A stretch of 18,104 nt of DNA from Firmicutes bacterium UBA7709 (GTDB lineage Bacteria; Bacillota_A; Clostridia; Peptostreptococcales; Anaerovoracaceae). The stretch's first letter is position 1. The number at the start of each line of letters is the position of its first letter. The stretch covers positions 1-18,104 of the forward strand of contig DLFX01000347.1 of NCBI GenBank assembly GCA_002482405.1. The letters run 5' to 3'. The position numbers were made by a program, and so were the translations under genes. Of the stretch, positions 11,086-18,104 are shown piece by piece. Below the pieces are notes generated by a model. That model was not told the DNA's origin. It worked only from the letters and a program-made list of their open reading frames with translations, and did not search any database.

Positions 11086-14000
11086 GTGAACAAACTGATG
11101 AAAGGATGTACACAAAAGGGGCTTGCCATTCTGCTTGCCCTGGTCATGATGTTCCCCATGTTTTTCGTTCAGTCCAACGCCTACAGCGTGGATTACACCT
11201 TGCCGGAAAGCGACCTACCTTCTCTGGAACTGGGTGATGCGCCCGCCTCTACCTCAGGGGCCGCCTTTACCAACGTGACAGATGACGGTAAAGACTGGAT
11301 CTCTCTGACAAATGAACGAAAATTTGAGGTGCAGCTCCCTGTGGAGGTGGGCGCGGATGTCGTTAACGACGCCATTAAAAATGATGGGCTCGAATGGACC
11401 CTCAGCCGCACGGCTCCCTATTTGAGCGAGGATCTCTTCCCGAATTATAATGAGGGCGGGGATCTGAGCGTATGGAAAACCTATGCTAAAGACGAAAAAG
11501 ACAAAAAAGCTCTGTTCGACGTTGTTTCCGCTCAAGCATACAGCGTGGGTGCCGACACGTCCATTCTGAAGATGACCTTGGATTGCGCATCCTACTTCGA
11601 TGACGGCAGCATCCCCCAGGGTACCCCGTCCACTCAGATGATGGACAACATCGGCTGGTACAGCCTGGCCGCCGGGCAGGGCGGTGAAACCCTGGGCACC
11701 GTGGCGGTCAAGGTCGTGCCCTATGACCATTTTCGCACCATGGGCGAGGTCTACGATGAACTCGACGCGTTAGAAGCCGCGGGCAAAAGCTCCGGCTATT
11801 ACGTAAAAAAGTTTTCCATGGGCAAGAGCGAACGGGGCTATGACATGCCATACCTGATCGTCGCTAAGAGTAATACAGCCGTGGAAAACTGGCTGAATCT
11901 CTGTGAACGGGCGGAAACCGAGCCGGACAAGGTCTTGGCCGACCTGGCCAACGGCACGATCAAAAACACCGACTATCAGGTCCCCGTGGTTTTCTCCAAC
12001 ATCCATTCCAATGAAACCTCCGCTACCGATTCCATTTTGGACTTTTCCTGGATGCTTCTGGGAGATAAACCCATAAGCTACAATGTGCTGAAAGGCTTCA
12101 AAGACGCTGGTACCGCGCAGCTGGCCGATGAAATGGGACCCGCAGGACAGGAGGGAAGCCTTGCCATTCCCGACCTTGTGACAAAGACCGCTACCTATCT
12201 GGGATATATCAAGGGTAAAAATAAAGTTTCGGGACCCGTGGATCTGGATACCTATTACAATGTAGACAAAACCACCGTAAAGGTTGCCGATCTGTTAAAC
12301 GACGTCTTCTTCATTTTAGTTCCCGAGGAAAACGTCGAAGGCCGCATCTACATGAGCCGCGTCTCCTCCGGAGGCATGGATCTCAATCGGGACAACTCGT
12401 TCCAGACCCAGAATGAAACCATCAACATGCAAAAACTGATCGGAACCTATAATCCCGTCAGCCTCACCGAGCTTCACGGCCGGATACCGGCGTTCCAGTG
12501 CGAACCCTGCGACCCGCCTCATGAGCCCAACTTTGAGTACGATCTTCTCGCGCGGCATCTGATGACCGGCGGCGAAGCCTTTGGCATTGCGGCGGTGGCA
12601 AACAACGACGGGTATAACAGCTATGTTATTCCCCAGCGCGACTATCTGGAGTATGATAAAAATGGTCAAACGTACTGGGCTGACCCCTGGGACGACATGT
12701 CCACATCCTATACTCCCCAGTTTGCCATGCTCCACGGCTGTGTGGGCTATACGGTAGAGCTGCCGGCCTATAACGACGAAACCGCCAAGGCCGCCGCCTA
12801 CGGACAGCTGGGGCAGGCCGCCTACATAGCGAAAGAAAAGAAAAGCTATCTTGAATCTCAGCTGGAAATCTTCAAGCGCGGCGTCAATAACGCCAACTCT
12901 GACGCTTTCAAACTCGTAGGCCAATGGTTCTGCGACCAGTATGACGCAGAAGGCGCGGAGTCGGAACTCTTCCGGCCCGAGTATACTGGAGAAGGGGAAA
13001 ACGGCAATTTCTACCCCGAGTGCTATATCATCCCTCTGGATCGGGAAAACCAAAGCAACCTTCAGGCAGCCCGCGACATGATGAAATGGCTTTCACGCAA
13101 TGACGTAAAGATTCTCCTGACGGATAAAGCATTTACCTATGAGGGAAAAACCTATCCCTTAGGGACTATGATCGTTACAATGTATCAGGCCAAGCGCTCC
13201 GTGGCCAACGGCGCCCTGTACGACGGCACCCTCATCAAGAATTGGACCGTGCTCTACTCGGAAGGGATCACAACCTTCAACGAAACCCGGGGCTTTGACA
13301 TGACGGTCTGCGCCAAGCCTGCCGACTATGCGGCCATCAAAGCCGTATGCGGCGAACCCATGGACTATGAGGACTGTCTGGTCTTTCTTGCCAAGGCGAC
13401 ATCCTCTCTCGCCGGCGACAGGACCGGTTACCAGGTGATCATCTCCAACGCGTCTGAAGATTCCACAGCCGCTGTCAACGAGCTGCTGAAAAACGGCAAG
13501 ACCGTAGGCATGATTACAGAAGGCAGGTACCGGGGAGATTTTATCTGCTCCTATGGGGATTGGCTTACGGTCTGCGATGACTTTATCCTTACCGGAACCT
13601 GCATTTCCAGCAACTATCCCGACGCAAAAAAAATAACGGGAAGCCCCGTCGTCTACATCAATGGGCTCCCCGCTGACTCTGACCACGGATATGTGGGCTA
13701 TAACCTCATCAACGCGTACAATTACAACTATGACCGCCAGGCTATGGATCTGCTGAATTTTGAAACCACCGACGATCCTGCGGAGGCGGATGTCATCATC
13801 GGCTGCAGCGCTCTGGACTCCGTCGCTTTGCCCCATGTTCAGAAGGGAACCCCCTATATCGGCTACGGCTCCGCCGCGACTGGAACGACAGACCGGTTAG
13901 GAAAGGATGATCCGACCCTTGGACTGAATAAATTCTTCGGCGGTATTTCACGCAAGTCCATCAGCGGTTCCATGGACGCGCTGGCCTATGTGACGTATCC

Positions 14001-15036
14001 TGAAGAGAATTTGGTCAACGCCAGCTATGTAGCGGATGGCGACGATGTCATGTACGGTTATGGAGCCGGCTATTTCAGCTCCGCGCCGGAGGGCGCCGAA
14101 GTCCTGGTGAGCGTTGACGGTAGCCGGGAGCCCACCGAGGGTTTCCTTCGTTCCATCGAACCGGCAGACGCAGCAAGCCTGAAAGCTTTTCTGAATGGGT
14201 CCATTCAGGGCTTCTCTTATCAGGGCAAGGATAAAAATGACAATGATATCAATGTGGCCTTCTTTGCCAACTCCTTGACCCATAAGGTGCATCAGCGGGA
14301 TGAGTACGCTTTTATCAGCAACTTTGCCTTTGCAAATATGCTGGGTGACAAGTATACCGCAACGGCATACCATTCCAACAAATCCCACTCATCCAATTCC
14401 AACGACACTGCACCCTCAACACCTACGCAACCCGCAATCACCGCCGATAACGGCATTACTCCCGAAGAGGCGAAGCAGCTCGCCGCAAAGACCTTCACCG
14501 ACGTGAAGGCAACCGACTGGTATGCGGAAAGCGTCGGCCATATGATCGACTCCAGGCTGATGAACGGCACCACGCCCTCGACCTTTGCGCCTAACGCTCT
14601 CTTTGACCGGGGTATGATGGCCACGATCCTTTACCGTCTGGCCGGATCTCCGGCTGTCACCGGAAGCGCTCCATTTAGCGATGTGCAGGCTGGATCCTGG
14701 TATTCCAGTGCCGTGACATGGGCTGCCTCCGTCGGGATCGTCAACGGATACAACGGAAGCTACGGCCCCGGTGAGCCCATCACCCGGGAGCAGGTGGTGA
14801 CGACCCTGTACCGCTACGCGAAGTACTCCGGCATGGACCTTTCGGGAACCGGAAGCCTTGCCGGTTTCACCGACAGCAGCAGAGTCTCCGATTTCGCCGC
14901 TGAAGCTATGAGCTGGGCCGTGGGAAGCGGCATCGTGTCCGGCACAACCGGCGCCACGCTGAATCCCCAGGCTACCGCTACCCGCGCCGAACTCGCGACG
15001 ATGCTGATGCGCTTTATCGATCTGACACAAAAATAA
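11086..15036 (+). CDS. secreted M14 zinc carboxypeptidase-like protein with SLH repeats
   Basis: A 1316-aa surface protein. A signal peptide (basic start, hydrophobic core at about 12-28, likely cut after SNA near residue 32) sends it out of the cell. An M14 metallopeptidase domain follows: zinc ligands H307 and E310 (HSNE) and H464 (LTELHGR), substrate-binding N434 and R435 (DLNRDN), and catalytic E558 (TVELP). The long middle part (about 600-1100) is unassigned and may include a glutamine-amidotransferase-like fold. Three SLH repeats (about 1137-1316) anchor it to cell wall polymer. It probably trims peptides or peptidoglycan stems at the surface. The start is GTG with AGGAG 9 bases upstream. 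It is a monocistronic host gene. Confidence 0.9.
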   Translation: MNKLMKGCTQKGLAILLALVMMFPMFFVQSNAYSVDYTLPESDLPSLELGDAPASTSGAAFTNVTDDGKDWISLTNERKFEVQLPVEVGADVVNDAIKNDGLEWTLSRTAPYLSEDLFPNYNEGGDLSVWKTYAKDEKDKKALFDVVSAQAYSVGADTSILKMTLDCASYFDDGSIPQGTPSTQMMDNIGWYSLAAGQGGETLGTVAVKVVPYDHFRTMGEVYDELDALEAAGKSSGYYVKKFSMGKSERGYDMPYLIVAKSNTAVENWLNLCERAETEPDKVLADLANGTIKNTDYQVPVVFSNIHSNETSATDSILDFSWMLLGDKPISYNVLKGFKDAGTAQLADEMGPAGQEGSLAIPDLVTKTATYLGYIKGKNKVSGPVDLDTYYNVDKTTVKVADLLNDVFFILVPEENVEGRIYMSRVSSGGMDLNRDNSFQTQNETINMQKLIGTYNPVSLTELHGRIPAFQCEPCDPPHEPNFEYDLLARHLMTGGEAFGIAAVANNDGYNSYVIPQRDYLEYDKNGQTYWADPWDDMSTSYTPQFAMLHGCVGYTVELPAYNDETAKAAAYGQLGQAAYIAKEKKSYLESQLEIFKRGVNNANSDAFKLVGQWFCDQYDAEGAESELFRPEYTGEGENGNFYPECYIIPLDRENQSNLQAARDMMKWLSRNDVKILLTDKAFTYEGKTYPLGTMIVTMYQAKRSVANGALYDGTLIKNWTVLYSEGITTFNETRGFDMTVCAKPADYAAIKAVCGEPMDYEDCLVFLAKATSSLAGDRTGYQVIISNASEDSTAAVNELLKNGKTVGMITEGRYRGDFICSYGDWLTVCDDFILTGTCISSNYPDAKKITGSPVVYINGLPADSDHGYVGYNLINAYNYNYDRQAMDLLNFETTDDPAEADVIIGCSALDSVALPHVQKGTPYIGYGSAATGTTDRLGKDDPTLGLNKFFGGISRKSISGSMDALAYVTYPEENLVNASYVADGDDVMYGYGAGYFSSAPEGAEVLVSVDGSREPTEGFLRSIEPADAASLKAFLNGSIQGFSYQGKDKNDNDINVAFFANSLTHKVHQRDEYAFISNFAFANMLGDKYTATAYHSNKSHSSNSNDTAPSTPTQPAITADNGITPEEAKQLAAKTFTDVKATDWYAESVGHMIDSRLMNGTTPSTFAPNALFDRGMMATILYRLAGSPAVTGSAPFSDVQAGSWYSSAVTWAASVGIVNGYNGSYGPGEPITREQVVTTLYRYAKYSGMDLSGTGSLAGFTDSSRVSDFAAEAMSWAVGSGIVSGTTGATLNPQATATRAELATMLMRFIDLTQK

Positions 15037-15041
15037 AGGCC

Positions 15042-15058
15042 AACCCGTAAATCGGGTT
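15042..15058 (+). terminator. small hairpin after the M14 gene
   Basis: AACCCG pairs with CGGGTT around a 5-nt loop, 5 bases after the stop codon. No T run follows, so it may act with the larger hairpin downstream. Confidence 0.4.
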
Positions 15059-15065
15059 CACCCTC

Positions 15066-15143
15066 TAAAAAGATAAAAAGGCTCCGGCAAATCTGGCGCG
15101 CCCCTGTCCTCCCGACGGGGCGCCGCCACGAATGCCGGGGGCT
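15066..15143 (-). terminator. large GC-rich terminator shared by convergent genes
   Basis: GCTCCGGCA (15081-15089) pairs with TGCCGGGGGC (15133-15142) with small imperfections, and an inner stem forms between GGCGCGCCCC and GGGGCGCCGCC. On the minus strand it is followed by CTTTTTATCTTTTT, a strong end for the ABC operon. On the plus strand it can also stop the M14 transcript. Confidence 0.75.
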
Positions 15144-16769
15144 TTAAATTATACCGGATACATGAAAAGCTTTTTTCCACATGATGATATTGGCAATCGC
15201 TGCCGCACCGATGTCGATATAGATCCCGAGCCAGGAAAGCGAGCTGATAAACTGAACTCCCGCAAGCACGCCCAGAGCGATCAGGAGTACAAGCCCCATC
15301 CACTCATCGTCCTGCTTGATGCCGAAGGCTTCGGAAAACGGCAGTACGGGTTTCAGTATTTTAAAGGAAACCGCGGCATACAGCAGAAGATTCAGAAGTA
15401 CCGCCACCAGTCCGGGAAAGACACCCATGCCGAAGACAAACAGAAAAATAACGCTCTCAACGCAGAATACGGGCAGGAAAAGGTTTACGATCAAGGCCTT
15501 TACCGTTCCTCTGAAAATCGGAGAGGCTCCTGTCAGGGGAATGGTTTTATAGATCCATGCGCCCTTGTGGTTCGAAGAGCATCTGGACATGATCAGAAAA
15601 GTCGGCAGAAACATTCCACAAAAGTAAAGGCAGAGATACAGCCTGCTGCCGTGAAGGTCCGCAGGTCCGCCGACAGTGATCGTATTGAACAGGATAATAA
15701 ACGGCATCACCATCGAAAGCCCCAGCATCGGGTATATTTTCAGCTTGAATTCCCGCTCATTTTTCATCATGTCCGACGCAAACCGAAAAAACAGCCTTTC
15801 CTCTCTGCTGAAGCAAATCGCTCTCGAAATTCTTTCAGAAAGCTTTCCCCTCTTTTTTCTCCTGCTTCCGCTATAGCTGTTCAATTTCTGAAGGTTTTGC
15901 TCAAAAGCGGGCATGAGCCTGATGTACAGGATGATGGAAAGGACCGGCGCCAACACGACAAGCAGGGTCAGTATGATAAAATGGACATTTGCCGCTCCCC
16001 TCAAAAACACCTCAAAGGGCGCGCCGAACCAGACGGGAACGACAAGAACCTGCCACCATCTGGGCGCAAACTCAACCCCTCCGAGAGTCACGCTGAACAG
16101 GCGCCCGACGAACTGATACCCCACGGTGACCGCAAGGGCAAGGGCAATCTGGACATAGTTGATGATATCCCTCAGGGTTTCCCCGTCAAAAAACTTTAAA
16201 ATCAGCAGATAGATCAACGCCGTCAAGGCTACGATAAACAAATCCGCGAGGATGATTTCAGCCAAAAAAATAAGAAAGAACAGCACGCCGTTCCGGTAAA
16301 GGGATACTGCCAGGGGAATCGCCGCAAAAGAAGCTGTCAGCCAGAACATATAGATCATCACATGGGTCAGCTTCGCGGCGCTTATGGTCCTGCGGTCCAC
16401 AGGCCTGGAATATATGATGTTCTTGTCTCTGAGATCCAGCAACACGGAGGAGAAATCGGAAATGAGAGACGACATGACCATGAAGATCAGAATTCCGAAA
16501 ACCATGCTCATCTGAAACGCATAACTTCCCGCAGCCAAAAGAAATGGGACCGTAACGGCTCCCATCAGCGCATAGATCCAAAGAGACTTAATAAAGCCGT
16601 TGTTCTCTTCCTTTTTTTTCTCAGAACCGCTCAATACCGTGGGAACCCTCCTGCCGTCCATGATCAGCTTGACTTGCAGGATTCGCCTCATCATGCCGTA
16701 ATCGACTCCAAGCCTCTGAAAAAGCCCCCGGAACCGGTCCAGAAATTTCAGCACTTTAAAATCTTTCAC
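15144..16769 (-). CDS. ABC-2-type exporter permease
   Basis: A 541-aa integral membrane protein with about a dozen hydrophobic segments, arranged as two halves separated by a basic stretch (SGSRRKKRGKLSERI). It is the membrane partner of the ATPase encoded just upstream. Substrate unknown; such two-gene ABC-2 exporters move lipids, peptides or drugs outward. It starts at GTG 16769, two bases after the ATPase stop, with AGGAGGTG 7 bases upstream, so the two are co-transcribed and probably coupled. Confidence 0.85.
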   Translation of the reverse strand: MKDFKVLKFLDRFRGLFQRLGVDYGMMRRILQVKLIMDGRRVPTVLSGSEKKKEENNGFIKSLWIYALMGAVTVPFLLAAGSYAFQMSMVFGILIFMVMSSLISDFSSVLLDLRDKNIIYSRPVDRRTISAAKLTHVMIYMFWLTASFAAIPLAVSLYRNGVLFFLIFLAEIILADLFIVALTALIYLLILKFFDGETLRDIINYVQIALALAVTVGYQFVGRLFSVTLGGVEFAPRWWQVLVVPVWFGAPFEVFLRGAANVHFIILTLLVVLAPVLSIILYIRLMPAFEQNLQKLNSYSGSRRKKRGKLSERISRAICFSREERLFFRFASDMMKNEREFKLKIYPMLGLSMVMPFIILFNTITVGGPADLHGSRLYLCLYFCGMFLPTFLIMSRCSSNHKGAWIYKTIPLTGASPIFRGTVKALIVNLFLPVFCVESVIFLFVFGMGVFPGLVAVLLNLLLYAAVSFKILKPVLPFSEAFGIKQDDEWMGLVLLIALGVLAGVQFISSLSWLGIYIDIGAAAIANIIMWKKAFHVSGII

Positions 16770-16771
16770 CC

Positions 16772-17554
16772 TTACACCTCCTCCACGACGGAAACAAATT
16801 CCTCCGCAATGGATCGGTGCTCATGAAATCCGGTGAGCTCATTGAATATCGCTTCCAGGCTTCCCTCTCTGGACTGGCTTTTCAGGTCGTCAAAGCTTCC
16901 GTCCGCCACGACAAGCCCATCTTTCAGCAGGATGATCCGGTCGCTGATTTTTTCCACCACATCCATCAGATGGGAAGAGTAAAAGATCGTCTTTCCCTGC
17001 CCCGCAAGCTGGGCCAGTATCTCCTTGACCACCATGACGCTGTTGGCGTCCAGCCCGCTCAGCGGTTCGTCCAGAAACAGGATTTCGGGATTGTGCAGCA
17101 GGCTCGATATGATCAGCACTTTCTGCTTCATCCCCTTGGAGCAGGCGGCAATTCTTGCGTCATACATCTCCTTTATTCCAAACAGCTCCACCAGCTTCAT
17201 GGCTTTGCGGTCCGCTGTGCCGCCCTCCAGCCCGTAAAGCTCCCCTATAAACGTAAGATATTCCCGCGCCGTAAGAGTTTCGTATATTTCCGCGGTCTCG
17301 GGCACATAGCCGATCTTCCGCTTATATTCAGCATCTCCTCCTGAGATACTCCTGCCGAAGATCTCCACCGTCCCGGCATAGCCGGCGACAAGTCCAAGCA
17401 TGATTTTCACCGTAGTGCTTTTTCCCGCGCCGTTGGGGCCAATGTAGCCGATCACCTGTCCTTTTTCAATCTCCAGGTTGATTCCCTTCAAAACCTGTTT
17501 TTCTCCGTAGTTCATCCTCAGATCTCTTATGGAGATCGCCTTTTCCTGTTCCAT
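16772..17554 (-). CDS. ABC transporter ATP-binding protein
   Basis: A 260-aa ATPase driving the adjacent exporter. Walker A is GPNGAGKST (near residue 40), the Q-loop region ends in YVPETAEIYETLTA, the signature is CSKGMKQKV (a variant of LSGGQ), Walker B is ILFLDEPLSGLDA, and the H-loop is YSSHLMD. The CSKGMKQ signature is common in ABC-2-type exporters. The ATG at 17554 has AAAGGAG 8 bases upstream; a farther in-frame start at 17581 lacks an RBS and overlaps the promoter. It is the first gene of the two-gene operon. Confidence 0.92.
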   Translation of the reverse strand: MEQEKAISIRDLRMNYGEKQVLKGINLEIEKGQVIGYIGPNGAGKSTTVKIMLGLVAGYAGTVEIFGRSISGGDAEYKRKIGYVPETAEIYETLTAREYLTFIGELYGLEGGTADRKAMKLVELFGIKEMYDARIAACSKGMKQKVLIISSLLHNPEILFLDEPLSGLDANSVMVVKEILAQLAGQGKTIFYSSHLMDVVEKISDRIILLKDGLVVADGSFDDLKSQSREGSLEAIFNELTGFHEHRSIAEEFVSVVEEV

Positions 17555-17579
17555 CCCAAAACTCCTTTCCCTCATATCC

Positions 17580-17607
17580 ATTATATAAGGTGAAAGGCAG
17601 ATGTCAA
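17580..17607 (-). promoter_or_regulatory. promoter of the ABC exporter operon
   Basis: On the minus strand TTGACA (17607-17602), 16-bp spacer, TATAAT (17585-17580): both hexamers match consensus. RNA would start about 20 bases before the ATPase ATG. Confidence 0.75.
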
Positions 17608-17640
17608 ATCTCCCCCCTGATCACAGGGTGCGGTCAGGTG

Positions 17641-18104
17641 TTAAAGCTTCTCCTTGATCGCCGGGTACAGGCTGCGGAATACCTCGTACTTTTTCCGGTA
17701 GACTTTCGCCAGCTCCCGGTCGGGAAGTATGGTTTCCTTCACTTTCACGATGGCTTTTGCCGCTTCTTCCACCGTGACGTATTCGCCGCAGGCCACTGCC
17801 GCCAGGATCGCGCCGCCCAGGGCCGGCCCCTCTTCCGACTCCAGGATCTCCAGTTCAATGTCCATGATATTGGCCAGGATCTTCCGCCAGACGGGGCTTT
17901 TCGCTCCGCCGCCGGTGAGTCTGGATCTTTCGATGTTAATTCCCAGAGATTTTGCGATCTCCATGGAATCCTTCAGCCCAAAGGCGACGCCTTCAAAAAT
18001 GGCCTCCATCAGCTGCTCCCTGCTGGTGTCCATGGAAAGGCCCAGGAACGCGCCCCTTACATTGGGGTCGTTATGGGGGGAGCGTTCGCCCATCAGATAG
18101 GGCA
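17641..18104 (-). CDS. xylB: xylulokinase, C-terminal part (cut by window end)
   Basis: The last 150 or so residues of an FGGY-family sugar kinase, best matching xylulokinase, which makes xylulose 5-phosphate from xylulose and ATP. Visible motifs are PYLMGERSPHNDPN at the cut end, RGAFLGLSMDTSREQLM, the nucleotide-binding LTGGGAKSPVWRKILANIM and GPALGGAILAAVACG. The C-terminus is complete. The start and the sugar-binding N-terminal domain lie beyond 18104, so another FGGY kinase is not fully excluded. Confidence 0.88.
   Translation of the reverse strand, partial: PYLMGERSPHNDPNVRGAFLGLSMDTSREQLMEAIFEGVAFGLKDSMEIAKSLGINIERSRLTGGGAKSPVWRKILANIMDIELEILESEEGPALGGAILAAVACGEYVTVEEAAKAIVKVKETILPDRELAKVYRKKYEVFRSLYPAIKEKL

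Noticed and set aside
12316..13836. two long minus-strand open frames opposite the M14 gene
   Set aside because: They are complements of conserved peptidase coding sequence, lack ribosome binding sites and look unlike real proteins.
15132..16199. 355-codon plus-strand open frame opposite the ABC permease
   Set aside because: Its translation is rich in K, R, H, Q and P with no domain, while the minus strand encodes a membrane protein coupled to an ATPase.
1..18104. CRISPR array, tRNA or rRNA genes
   Set aside because: No regularly spaced repeats, cloverleaf sequences or rRNA-like stretches were seen when reading both strands.

Overview
The window suggests a spore-forming, low-to-medium-GC Clostridia genome, perhaps Oscillospiraceae or a related gut lineage. 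The evidence is a CotJC-type manganese catalase, an SLH-anchored secreted peptidase, strong AGGAGG ribosome binding sites and typical Firmicutes mobile-element genes. It has two parts: the right-hand end of an integrated mobile element (base 1 to about 10,190), and host chromosome to its right.

Element, left to right. Bases 1-2817 are a complete IS66-family insertion sequence with tnpA, tnpB, tnpC and a small fourth gene; the window starts on its first terminal base. Its right flank (2818-2980) holds a scrap of an interrupted gene. Then come a cold-shock protein gene with a strong promoter and terminator, a Lar-like zinc-ribbon gene on the minus strand, and a Cu/Zn superoxide dismutase gene with a TTG start. 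From about 5416 down to 4235 the minus strand carries short, mostly decayed genes: a small conserved protein, an amber-interrupted gene, a mini-HTH protein, an AbrB-like scrap and a frameshifted SleB-like hydrolase. They read away from a divergent promoter region (5417-5551). On its other side lie an XRE repressor, a small ImmA-like metallopeptidase, an HSDR_N-type nuclease-like protein, an amber-interrupted small membrane gene, DinD and a large serine recombinase. Repressor plus ImmA facing an opposing early operon is the usual control layout of an integrative element or prophage.

The recombinase stops at 10164. About 20 bases later the reading frame of a CotJC-type manganese catalase begins in mid-protein, at its conserved GGPDGELGA segment. 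The element therefore sits inside a spore-coat gene, with the recombinase next to the junction. This resembles the skin-type intervening elements known from other sporulation genes. Between dinD and the recombinase I see an apparent minus-strand small RNA (consensus promoter and intrinsic terminator, about 71 nt). It lies opposite a leader with a 16-bp inverted repeat and a following terminator-like hairpin, a layout that would suit antisense-controlled attenuation of the recombinase.

Host side. After the cotJC 3' part and its terminator come a 1316-aa secreted M14 carboxypeptidase-like protein with three SLH repeats (plus strand), an ABC-2-type exporter (ATPase then permease, minus strand, own consensus promoter) and the C-terminal part of a xylulokinase (minus strand, cut by the window end). 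No rRNA, tRNA or CRISPR array was seen.
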